This document shows, piece by piece, positions 31,226 to 42,205 of a stretch of 64,000 bases of DNA (its first letter is position 1; each line of letters opens with the position of its first letter). Made by a program: the position numbers and the translations under genes. The DNA comes from Caenorhabditis elegans (taxonomy: Eukaryota > Nematoda > Chromadorea > Rhabditida > Rhabditidae). The notes beneath the pieces were generated by a model, which made no database searches, was not told the DNA's origin, and worked only from the letters and a program-made list of their open reading frames with translations. Where the stretch lies: the NCBI RefSeq assembly GCF_000002985.6, contig NC_003281.10:2542001-2606000 (forward strand). The letters run 5' to 3'.

Positions 31226-33685
31226 TTATCCATTCATTCCACGAACTTGTCCACTCTTCCTTTGCTCTTCGAGCTCTTTCTGGGCTTTTGCCTCGATTTC
31301 TCGAATATCGACCATTGTAAGGCCGTGCCATTTATCGATCCAGCAGAATACTTCCCGATGGAATTTCGAGAACAGGCGAGGGTATTGCTGAAAAATTTGG
31401 GATTTTTTTGGAGAAAAAATGGAAAAAAGCTGAATTTTCTAGAAAAAAAAACCTATTTTTCTGGGAAAGTAATGGAAAAATCCGAGATTTTTTGGCGAAA
31501 AAACCGTTTTTTTAAAGGAAAATAATGGAAAAATTATTTTTTTTTTTGGAAAAATCTGAAATAAATCTGATTTTTGAACATTTTCACGTGAATCTCAACA
31601 AAAATGTCCATTTTTCAGGTAGATTACTGGGTTAACAAAAAAAAACATTTTCGAAAATTTTACTTTATAGGATTTTATACAAAATTGCGCAGTTTTCCAG
31701 CTTTTTTTAAAATTAAAATTCAATTTTTTCGCACTTTTTGAAATTTTTATTAAATTAAGCAATGTTTTGGTTTATTTTTTTTATTTTTCATTTATAAAAA
31801 TTTTCAGCGAAAAAGATGGAAAAAAATTTTTACGAAAATTGTGCATTTTTCAGCTCGATTTCTACATTTTTCGTATGCAATTTTTCGAAAACTTCTTTTT
31901 TTTTGCGGTTTTTTAAAGAAAATTTCTCCAATTTCAAGCTAATTTTTGAGATTTTTTAAATAAATTTATTAATTTATCGGGTAAAAATCCACTTTTTTGA
32001 AAATTTCCACGAGCATTTATGCGAAATTTTTCCATTTTTTCAGCTCGGTTTTCAGTTTTTTTCCGGAATTGTTCGAAATTTTGCTCGAAAATTGAAGAAT
32101 GGCTGTGTAAAACCTCTTCCACTTAAATTAGAGGTTTTCTAGGTTTTCCTTTTGACTTTTTGGCAATTTTCGCGGTTTTTTCACATTCAAATTGGCAGTT
32201 TGTTAGGTTTTTAGGTGAAAACTTTATTTATCAGATTTTATTTATTTAATTTTATTTACATTTATCAGATTTTAAGTGAAAATTGTTGATTTTCACCTAA
32301 GAACCCTATAAATTGTCAATTTGAGTATGAAAAAACCACGAAAATCGAAAATTTCAGTTTTAAACTTTGAAATTCTTCTCCTCGGGGAGTACACGATCTG
32401 CGTAAATCGACATAGGGTTATTCTACAAATTTCAAACAAAAAAAAGCTCGTTTTTTGAGCATTTTCGCCCATTTTGTCGATCCACGAAATCCTCTCGTAA
32501 TCTCACCGTATGCGCGTAGTTTTCGACAATTTTCTGGAATCCAAACCACTTGAAATAGACTGTAACAAGCTTGTAGGCACACATTACAGGCTGTACACTA
32601 TCCTTCCAATTTCCAGATAAAGGACCGCTGAAATTTCAGATTTTTTTAATTTAAAAACTGAAAAATCTCAAGGTTTTTCCCGTACCGCCCGGTTTTTGTG
32701 CTCTGAAATTTGGATGGAGTGGAGTCTGGATGCAAATCTCCGGAATTCAAATACTCGTGATCATTTGCAATATTAATATTGACAACTTCTCGTTTCGCCA
32801 GCTCATCGCCCTTCAAACCGTGCGCATTTTCGGTCGTTCCGTTGTCCGGCAAGTGGATTGTCTCAATTTTCACATAGAAATTCTCTTTCATATAGTCTGG
32901 ATTCGTGACAACCGTCTTACAGTACGGATAGGCATTCCATGCTTCTTCGTGGATAGCCAGAGAACCTTTTGGCGCGATTTTTCGCAAAATTGCCGGGACT
33001 TTCCTGAAAAAATTGATTTTTTTTCCAATTTTTTTCGCAGAATTAAAGAAGAAAATCCTACGATTGAAGATGATAAATCTTATGAGTATATTGTCCTTTC
33101 GTGAATTGTCCATTGAGCAGTGGAACATTGTCAAATGGCTCATTTTTGAGCACTTCCACACCTTCACCGCCACCCGTTTCGGCTTTTGAGGCCTCGGCCA
33201 CAGACCAGAGCTGGCCTACTTGGTACTCTTCGACGGACATTGGAAGCACAACTCGGCTGAAAAAAAATTTTTTTTTTTGAAAATCTGGAAAAAATCCAAT
33301 TTTTTTGGGAAAATCTGGAAAAATACGATTTTTTTTTTGAAAAAATCTGGAAAAAATCCGATTGTTTTGGGAAAAGAATGGAAAAAATCTGGAACAAATC
33401 CGATTTTAATGGAAAAATCTGGAACAAATCCGATTTTAATGGAAAAATCTGGAACAAATCCGATTTTAATGGAAAAATCTGGAAAAATACGATTTTTTTG
33501 AAAAAATCTGGAAAAAATCCGATTCTTCCGGGAAAAATCTTGAAAAAATCCGATTTTTTTGGGAAAAGAATGGAGAAATCCGATTTTTTTTTGTTGGAAA
33601 ATCTGGAAAAAAACCGATTTTTTCCAGGAAAAATCAAAATTTTCGTTAAAAATAAAAAAATCACTTACTACTCCTTGATAATCAT
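31226..33685 (-). CDS. class I phosphatidylinositol transfer protein (PITP)
   Basis: Exons in order of transcription: 33669-33685, 33062-33256, 32686-33003, 32507-32627, 31226-31387 (TAA). They total 813 nt, 270 residues, the usual family length. The protein is cytosolic and exchanges PtdIns and PtdCho between membranes. The start [20 protein letters not shown] aligns with family N-termini. Signature stretches follow: [68 protein letters not shown] and the C-terminal [22 protein letters not shown]. The membrane-docking loop, WW in mammalian PITP alpha, reads WF here. A GC-balanced stretch at 34690-35210 with TATATAAA may be upstream control DNA. From memory this is Y54F10AR.1. Confidence 0.95.
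33255..33645 (+). repeat. minisatellite (AATCCGATTTTTTTGGAAAAATCTGG) in PITP intron 1
   Basis: Roughly 14 copies of a 26-32 bp unit. Three consecutive copies at about 33380-33480 are near-identical 32-mers ('ctggaacaaatccgattttaatggaaaaat'). The same unit recurs in a G-alpha intron at 46545-46850. Confidence 0.9.
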
Positions 33686-35454
33686 TCTTGCGAGTGTCGA
33701 ATGAGGAGGAAACCACCTGAAAACTAAATTTTTTATGCTAGTTGCCATGGAAACAGCTTTACGGAAGATTAATGGGTGGAGAGCATGCGAAAATCGATTT
33801 TATTTTTGCATTTTGGAAGGTATTCGAGAAAAAGAAGAAAATTATTGCGAAATTTCGTAATTTGAAGGAAATTCACAAAGATTTTAACGATTTTTAGCGG
33901 GAAATTGAAAATTTTTGGATTTAAAAATAAAAAATTGATCGAAAAGTTAAAGGCGCACGGAGTTCCAATTGCCGATGGGTCTCGCAGCGAACTACAAAAG
34001 TTTGATAAATTTTTGAATTTTTTAAAGTTTTTTAGTAAAATTAAGTTGATTTTACCAATATTTAATATATTTTCTAACGTTTTTAAATAGAAAATGACAA
34101 TATTAAATCGGAATTGGAAATTTTAACGGCGTCTCTCATGAAAAATACAAAATTCTCCCAAACAATGCGAAATCGTAGAATTATTAGTCATCATGAATAG
34201 AGAGAGAGAGAGAGGTGTTGCGAAATTTTTCTCATTTTGAAATTTCTTGAGGGAAAAATGGAAAAATCACTCAATTTTCCGTGGGAAAAGCGAAAAAAAC
34301 GAATTTGAGAAGGGCAGTAATCGAAGGCGCATATAGTTTGAAGAGACTCGGGTCTCGCAGCGATCTACAGAAATTGTAATTAATTTTCAAGTTTTTAAAC
34401 TTTTAAACAAATTTAAGCTATTTCTAGGTGGTTTTAAATGAAATTCTAACGATTTAATATTGAAAACTTGATTTCGAAGTGAAAATTAAGATTATTTTTA
34501 ATTTCCGATTGGAATTCCGAGAGAAAAGCGAGCATAATACACGAAAAATCTTGAAATGGTTTTTAAAGGTGCATGGTCTTTGAATTGGCTCGGGTCTCGC
34601 GACGATCTACAAAAGTGTGATGAATATTTAATTTTATTGAATTTAAAATGAGTTTTCAGAAGGTTTTAACGATTTTCCGACCAATTTTCAGTGCAAAAAC
34701 TGCAAAAAATGACGTGTTAAGGTCCATACACCCGCAAAAAACATAAAAACAAAGCGGAAAAAAGAAAAAAAAAAGACAGACGAAATAGATGAAGCAATAA
34801 GCGCAGCAACGAGGAGAAAATCGAATGCTTTCTGTGTTTCTGTCTCACTTGCCGACTCACTAGGCACGCGAAATGCGCAAGCATTCCTCTCGGTGACTTC
34901 GTATACTCTCTTCTCGATTAACAGCAGGGTTCGAGCCTTTCTTGGAAGAAAAAGAGGAAGAAATATTCGTTTTTTTTTCCTTTCTTTTAACGTTTTTGGA
35001 AGAAGGAAGACGGAAAAAAGATGGAAAATAGTATTAAAAATGGCCTTCCCCAAAAAAAAGAGGGCGGCGCGGCGAAAAATCGATAACACCCGGGACGGGG
35101 GGAAAACGGAGGAGAAAAAAGAGCTGGAGCAGAAACTAAATATGTCATGTTTGTGGAGTAGCGTGTGCGCTGTCAAGTTGAGAGAGAGAGGCTATATAAA
35201 GTAAAAAGTAACGACTATGGAGAGGAGCGAAATGGGTTGGAAAAACAAGTGACGGATGACATTTTCAATGGAAAATCTGAAAAAGTGTGAAGCTGGCGCG
35301 AGAATCACCATGGAAATGAGCGACAAGTTTGGGGCAGATACACATAAATCAAATTTCGACTTGCGGAAACAATATGAAATCGATTTTTTTGACTTTCCCC
35401 TATTAAATAATTAAAATTCAAAAAAAAATCGAAAAAAGCTGGGTTCAAGTGGTG

Positions 35455-35810
35455 CCAGGCTGTCCCATTACGGTTTGATCTACAAAAAATGCGGGAATTT
35501 TTTGCCAAAAAAAATGTGACGTCATCACGTTGTTAACCATGCGAAATCAGTTGAGAACTCTGCGTCTCTTCTCCCGCATTTTTTGTAGATCTATGTAGAT
35601 CATGCCGAAAGAAGGCACTTTGACACCACGTGAATCGGTAAAGAAATGGAAAAAAAAAATCAAAATGCAGGAATTGAGACGCAGAGTTCTCAACTGATTT
35701 CGTATGGTTAGGAACGTGCTGACGTCACATATTTTTGGGCAAAAAAATCCCGCATTTTTTGTAGATCAAACCGTGATGGGACATGCTGATACTACGTGGT
35801 TATGCGCCTT
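35455..35810. repeat. nested palindromes of the 'gatctacaaaaaatgcggg' family
   Basis: Two inverted units face each other around 35640: 'gtcccattacggtttgatctacaaaaaatgcggg' on the left and 'cccgcattttttgtagatcaaaccgtgatgggac' on the right. Both share 'cagttgagaactctgcgtctc' and 'tgacgtca'. Each half is itself like the element at 2655-2800, so this is a head-to-head pair. Confidence 0.75.
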
Positions 35811-35989
35811 TACACAGAGTACGGTACCTTTGGCCATTAAAAAGCGCCAAGAAAATTAGACTATCTGCTGAAAATCGATTTATTAACTTCCAAAAACAAT
35901 AAAATCTAGAAATTGGAAGATTTTCTCTGTAACTGTAAAAATCTCGATTTTCGTCTGAAAAGTTAAAAATTGGCGATAAATTGGCTATT

Positions 35990-36238
35990 TAGGCTTAGGC
36001 TTAGGTTTAGTCATAGGCCTAGGCTTAAGCATAGGCTTAGGCATAGGCCTAGGCATAGACTTAGGCTCAGGCTTGGGCTATTGCTTCGGCCTAGGCCTAG
36101 GCTTAGGATTAGGCTTAGGCTAAGACTTAGGCAGATGCTGAGGCATAGGCTTAGACCTAGGCTTAGGCTTAGACTTGGGATTAGGCGTATGCTTAGGCTC
36201 AGGCTTAGGCATATGCTTAGGCTTAGCCATAGGCCTTG
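35990..36238 (-). repeat. telomere-like tract (TTAGGC)n, intergenic
   Basis: About 40 degenerate TTAGGC hexamers (GGCTTAGGCATAGGC). It is the only one of the five tracts lying far from exons. Confidence 0.88.
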
Positions 36239-37313
36239 TGGCTTTCTGCAGGAAACTTTGCCCGATGCACCATGTTGAAAATGCCATTTTTTGTTGGATT
36301 CCCGGTGAATTCTACCCTTTTTGCGAAAAAAAAAAAAATTTCATTCAAAAATGTTCATATTGGAGGCCCGATTTCTGTAGTTTCCGCATTTTTTGGTGTC
36401 ATTTTGTCTGAAACACAGACTTTGTAAATATTGGTAACCTCAAATGTACTTAAATCAATAAGACAGTGACTTTAAAAAAGTTAGTTTCCTATAGCTGCTA
36501 CATTGACAAGTCTGTCAAATTTCAAATTTTAACTAATTTTAGGTAATTTTTTGAGTCGTCAAATTTTTTTGAAAAGTTTTCAACAAGTTTCATTATGAAA
36601 TTCGGTGTTTTCAGACAACTTCGAGTCTAATTTTTCTTAAACCATGTTTCAAAGATCACATGTTTTATTTGTTTCTTTTGCATTTTCTTTCGCCTGCGTT
36701 TACCATTGCAACATTATCTTTGAGACAACAACACATGCATTATTTTTCATTTTTCGTCTAGCGTCTCTTCACATTGGTGCCACTCTTTCCAACCGTCTAA
36801 CTGTCTACGATCTCCTGTTCTCTTGCTCTATACATGCTTTCACTAAAGCATCGGAATTGAGAGAAAAACGAAATGTATTCGATTGAAAAAAATTTTTTTT
36901 GAATATTTTTATTTCTACAGTTTTAGTGGTAATGTTGGCCCTTTTTGTCCGATGACTTAAAATCGAAAAAAACTAGAAGTTTTCTGAATAACTATGAGAA
37001 ATTCGATTTTTAGAGACGCGAAAAAACAATTTTTTTATCTTTTAAAAAAATTACAAATTAATACATTTTTACATTCAAGTCTACTGATTTTATTAGATTT
37101 TTTTAAATATGCAAAATAGTTTTCAAAACATCTTAAAACCACTTTCAATTTTTAAACTTTTTTTTGAATATCCTAAATTTCTAAATTGTACTGCTGAAAT
37201 TAATTTTTTTAATTTGAAATTTTACTCTGCTACTTCTAAATTAATTTTGGATTTATCTTATTTTAATTTTCCGTTTTAGAAAAAAAATCTCGGGTTTATT
37301 TTCAGAACTAAAA

Positions 37314-40106
37314 ATGGATTCAAAATCCAAACCAATGACTGTATTCTCAATAGAATCAGTGCTCAGCCAATTTTCAATTAAGAAATTATGGGAAATTCGA
37401 TCAAAAAATGAAGTGTTACGGAATATCAGTGATAAAATGGATCCCAATAAAACAAAGTTAGTTTTTTTTTCAATATTTGAATTTTTGAAAATAGATTAAT
37501 AATCATAGATGTAAAACTCAACTATTTTTTCTGAAGTACAAGTAGACCAGGTTTTCCAAAATTAATAATTTTCAAACATTCTCAAATATCGACTTTTTGA
37601 AAAATGTTTCTTATAAAAGAAAACTTTAGACTATTAGGAATGTATAGCTTTTTCAAAAATAAAAATGTTTAAAATAGTATTTTCAGCAAATGGCCAGTAA
37701 AGCTTATTAAAATCGACGGGAACGAAATTTCTAAGCCGGACGGATTTACGACAGAAGGACATGTAAGTTATTGATTATTTATTTTTAAAGTTTCAGTTAA
37801 CATTGTATCATATTAATACCAAACTTTTAATTTTTCAATTTCTTCCAGGTAACAATAAAAGGATTTAGACAGACGAGATGGATGGTTCCGCAAATTTTTC
37901 GAATTATCGATTCCAGTCAAGAAGTTCTCGAAAAATCGCTAATTCCGGTTGCCGAATCATTTTGTAAAAAAATGGCTTCAGTAAGTTTAATTTTTTTTTC
38001 TCGAAAAATTGAGAACAAATTAATAGTGAAATCAATTTTTAAAAAAACCGAGAAATTTACAGTAACCAGAAAAACTGAAGCAGAAGAAATAAATTTTCTA
38101 ATTAAAGTTGTTCTGAAAATTCTACGCCACCGAGTAAAACATCGCAACCTAGAATTCAATTTTAAACAACATGTTTTTTAGATTGAAATCTCATCATCGG
38201 AAAGTGTGACCGACAAATACATAAAGACCGCTTTCAATCTTATTAACAATAGTCCTAAGCTCCAAGTGTTAAGGTAAGGAAAACAACTTTTTGCTCAGAA
38301 AATATTTAAATGTTCAGCTTACATGTCAATAATTTATCTGAAAGACATTTGCTCGACGTTTTGAATCGACTGAAGTTGCAAGAAAATGGGAAGGATACGC
38401 TAAGTCTCAGGTAATGAATTATGATGGGTGGTTGCCTAGTTTAAAAAAACACTTAGGCCATCAAAAAAGCCATTCTAAATGGATATATGTTCCAGCTTGA
38501 ACTCCAGCACCGAGCTCACTTCGAGATTTATCAGTGAGGTTCTGAAAACGGGATTGCCGAATCTCAATATTCTCGTCAAAGCACCGCATCCGGGAGAAGC
38601 CCTTGTTGTTAACAGAGCAGCAATTGTACAATTTTTCGAGGTATGCGGGGATTCTAAGTTTTGAGGAATAGACCCGACAAGGGAAATCTAGGCCACTGTG
38701 GTCAAGACCATCTGAAAATATTTTATGAACAGCTTTTGGTTTTTGGAAATCTGAGTCTTCGAAGAAATCTCTGTGGCTGAGGTGTTGAGTTTTAGGAATC
38801 TACGCTATCTCTGAAGATTTGTGGTCTATTAAATATAGAGTGGCTTATGTTTTTTGAAGTGTTAAGCCACCGACTAAATTGAGTTGGCCTATATTTTTGT
38901 GTTCATAGAAACTTAGGCCATTAATTAAAACGACATCGTTTAGACATTTAGATGTATTTAAAAAAAAACCTCCACCGGTGATGTTTGCGTGGCCTAGGTG
39001 TCTTTACTTAAGACAACTCCAGGAATTCTAGATCACAGGTTCATGCGATTCTTCCGTAAACAGCTCATTAATTTTTCTGAAAATTTTCACGTTTTCTGGA
39101 AAATGTTCAAAGTGTTTGGAAACTATTTTAGGTGAACCAGCACCAGTTGGGACTTTAAAAAAAATACACTTATAATGATCCAAAATCTAAAAATTTTCAG
39201 AGTTTTCATAATTTCCGGTAAAGTTTTGGCAAATTGATAAAAATTTTGAAAAATATGAGCTTTTGAGGAAATCCAGATCAATGTCGCATGTATCAATGCT
39301 TAATACAAATCAGGGGTGGGCGGCAAACGATTTGTTCCGGCAAATCGGCAAATCGGCAAATTGCCAGAATTGAACTTTCCGGCAAATCGGTAATTTGCCG
39401 AAAATTTTCGGCAAATTGTGGTTTTGCACTTATTTTTTGGAATTTCAGTTTCAAATGGCAAAATTAAACGCATCACCGGAATTGAACTTTCCGGCAAATC
39501 GGCAATTTGCCGTAAATTAAAATTTCCGGCACATTGCCGGATTTGGAAATTTCCGGCAAATCGGCAAATTGCCGGTTTGCCGATTTGCCGAATTTGTCGA
39601 CAAATAAATTTGCCAGATACAAATAACCGAAACATAATTAAAGTATAAAAATGCAGGGAAAAATATATGTTTGGTCGACGTCCAAAATGATGAGTGGCAA
39701 TAACTGAGTAATTGTCACTTTTTGACAGTAAATAAAACATTTTAAAAAATCTGAAAAGTTTTATTATGTTATTCGGCCATTTTGACACCATATGAGTAGT
39801 ATTTAACACCACAAAAAATAAAAAATACTTTGAACTTTTATCGGAAACTTTTACAAACTATTTCAAAAATATTCATGATTTTTTTAATTTTTCCAGAACT
39901 ACGAACCTGCTGAAAATGTGCCAGGAATCAATCGTAGTTTAATATTCGATACAATGGAAGAAACACTGGTGGAATCAATATTTGATGATCTTAAAAGAAT
40001 GCATCCAACGACTAGCAACGTGTATCTTGAAAACGGTGCTCTGATGTTCTGTACCCACGGGCCCAAGTATTGGATTCGATTCGAAGTTTGGTTTCCAGGA
40101 AGATAA
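37314..40106 (+). CDS. unrecognised seven-exon protein, LRR- or F-box-tail-like
   Basis: Exons: 37314-37456, 37687-37762, 37849-37980, 38182-38273, 38318-38410, 38496-38640, 39897-40106 (TAA). They total 891 nt, 296 residues, with phases consistent. A TTTTCAG acceptor nine bases before the ATG suggests trans-splicing. The middle has leucine-rich periodicity (NNSPKLQVLSLHVNNLSERHLLDVLNRL, then LNSSTELTSRFISEVLKTGLPNLNILV), reminiscent of the C-terminal parts of nematode F-box proteins. No F-box is evident at the N-terminus (KPMTVFSIESVLSQFSIKKLWEIRS). The end (GPKYWIRFEVWFPGR) lacks a motif I know. No signal peptide or membrane segment. The last intron (1.26 kb) contains the minisatellite at 39317-39605. 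Function unknown. Confidence 0.8.
39317..39605 (-). repeat. CCGGCAAATCGGCAAATTGCC minisatellite in an intron
   Basis: About eight degenerate units of the family at 3676-4105, on the opposite strand to that array. It lies in the last intron of the 37.3-kb gene. Confidence 0.87.
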
Positions 40107-40230
40107 TTGGGGTTTTTAGGAGTTGCATGGATAATGTCATTTTTGAAAATGTCCCAATTCTCATTCAAAAATCCTAGACTTGAAAGTTTCTTTTAAGAAA
40201 ATATCTGAAAATTTCAGTAAAAATGTTTAA

Positions 40231-40756
40231 AGAAGGAGTATCCTGAATAGGGAAATTGTTTTATAATGTAGTATTCGTGCTCAAACTTACGAATATAACA
40301 AAAGAAAAACGGGGAAAACCCGTTAACATTGAGCATTTTTAGTCAGAAAAATCGACGAAAAAAATCTTTAAAATTTAACTAGCGAAATCTTAGGCCACGA
40401 GGATTGCTCGAATTTAAATTCTGTTCTGCGTTGTGTTTTTAAAAAGTATTTTATGCAATTTCTTCTTCCCAGTTTTCTCAAACTTTTTGAGAAAGAAAAA
40501 CGAATTAAAGTTTGAAAAATAGCATTTAAATCAATATGTTATGTTGTTGAACGAATATGGCCTAGGAATCGTGTGGTGGCCTAGGATTCATTTGCGCGCG
40601 AAATTCAAATTCAGCCACTTTCGTCGATTTCAACGGCTGAATGCTGAATGTTAACGGATTTTTTCCGTTTTTCTTTTGCAATAATTAGAAGTTTGAGTAC
40701 AAATACTGCATTTTAAAACAATTTCCCCATTGACGATACTCCTTCTTTAAGTTTCA
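40231..40756. mobile_element. inverted-repeat element (AAAGAAGGAGTATC ends)
   Basis: Left arm from 'aaagaaggagtatcctgaatagggaaattgtttta' and right arm ending in its complement 'taaaacaatttccccattgacgatactccttcttt'. Arms extend about 140 bp (both include 'gttaacatt' and 'aatcgacgaaa'). It lies 125 bp after the stop of the 37.3-kb gene and has no coding frame. Target duplications are not clear. Confidence 0.72.
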
Positions 40757-42205
40757 AAAATTCAATAATCTTAGAATAACTGAAATTTTTTTAAAACAGG
40801 AAAACAAAAATTTTAATCTCTGAAAAGCTCCAAATATTTTTAATCACTTCTTTAGAAACAATTAAAATTGAAAATTTATGTACATGTTTCAACAAATCAG
40901 ACCACGATTTTTCCCCGTTTTTCCATTTTTGTTATTTATGTACAAATTGTAATTATCTTCCAAGTTTTGTGTAGGATTCCCCTATTTTAACTGTTAGAAC
41001 TGTGGTTTTTTTTAGAATATTAATCATACATTTACTAAAAAATGATTTCATTTCCATTTATCTTGTGTATCCTGATTCCTCATTTTCCATAAAACCTCAT
41101 CAATCCTTCTTCTGGCTCCGGCCCGCTCCACATGTTTCTCAATTACCCCCTTCTGCAACCAGTGGTGTTCTTTGAAAAAACAAATGTTTTGCGATATCAC
41201 TTGAGGGTTAAATTGGAGCTTTTTTCAAGCAGAGTTTTCAGGTTGGAGCAGTTTCAAAGTCGACGGAAATGTATGTGGAGTAAGAGTGGAAGTTTTCGAG
41301 GTTATTACGGTTTATTAAAGATAAACTAATAAATAGAGAAAACACCGAGTTAATGGGACATGTAAAGAGGGGAAAAGGGCGATAAATGACACAAGTAAAA
41401 GGAATTAGAGAAGACCTCGAATGAGCGTGACGACGGTCTTTTATACTCCCGGCTGACGAGGATTGGCGGGCAGTAATCCGAGGCGAATCGAGCGCGCCGT
41501 CCAACGGGGCGCGTTTGCATTGTGTACGGTAGACAGGTAGCAGGCCTAGTCGTTGTTGTTGGCAGCGGTGACGGCCGAATGCAGACATGCATTCGCTACG
41601 ACGACACTTGCTGGACCTGGAAAACTAGACTGAAGTAATGCTCTTATTTTGGAGAGGTGGGAACCAGAAAATCCTTACAGTGGTAACAATCGAAATTTTT
41701 AACCTCATAGACTAATGCCAGATACGAAGTGTGAAAAAATATGAAAACTGAGACAATACGAAAAACCTTATTACTCACTCTAATAGCTCCAAAAAAATTT
41801 GGTACGCTATTTGAAGCTATATCTGGTGCAGTAAAATTTTTGCTCGTTTTTCCTACCATTTTCAGCCAAAAATATTGTCTATTGAATGCACCAGCTGGTC
41901 GTGGTGCAAAAAAAATCGGTGGCCGACTTTTTTTTTGTTAATTTCTCGGTCACAGCGGAAAAAACGGGGGTTATTGCAATAACTTTTATACTTTTTTGTG
42001 TTGGAAAATCTATAGAACATTCAATAAATAAATAAATATCTTGTGTGTGGAGCGGGGGATAAATTTCAGCAGAAATAATAAAAATAAATTAGAATTTTTT
42101 TTTGGTAAGACTGATTTTTTCACAATAATAATAATAATCAAAAATACATTAGAAGTGAAATTTGGGGGGAAATTCAGAATTATTTAGGGGAAAAGGCAAT
42201 TTAAA
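40757..42205. other. intergenic, 37.3-kb gene to apb-1 3' end
   Basis: Two parts. 41090-41640 has balanced composition and two overlapping minus-strand frames (41238-41592) without recognisable features; it could be a transcribed non-coding or regulatory stretch. The rest is A/T-rich with 'aataataataataatc' at about 42124. I see nothing else. Confidence 0.35.

Larger units (their letters stand above)
33725..37313. other. intergenic, PITP to the 37.3-kb gene
   Basis: Shared upstream region of two divergent genes. It holds fragments with 'ggtctcgcagcgatctac' at 33977, 34350 and 34590, and a GA repeat near 34200. A higher-complexity island at 34690-35210 includes TATATAAA at about 35194. A palindrome lies at 35455-35810 and a telomere-like tract at 35990-36238. 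A second island at 36640-36880 holds an 80-codon frame (36644-36886) that I do not accept as a gene. I see no RNA gene. Confidence 0.4.

Noticed and set aside
33164..33716. Long Phe/Ile-rich minus frames of 166 codons
   Set aside because: They run through the PITP intron minisatellite; only 33669-33685 and 33062-33256 are coding, in the frames of the PITP model.
36644..36886. 80-codon frame with hydrophobic start
   Set aside because: It could mimic a signal peptide, but no family resemblance and no flanking exons; kept only as an island.
41238..41592. Two overlapping minus frames (80 and 116 codons)
   Set aside because: Balanced composition is suggestive, but there is no recognisable motif, splice context or start context.
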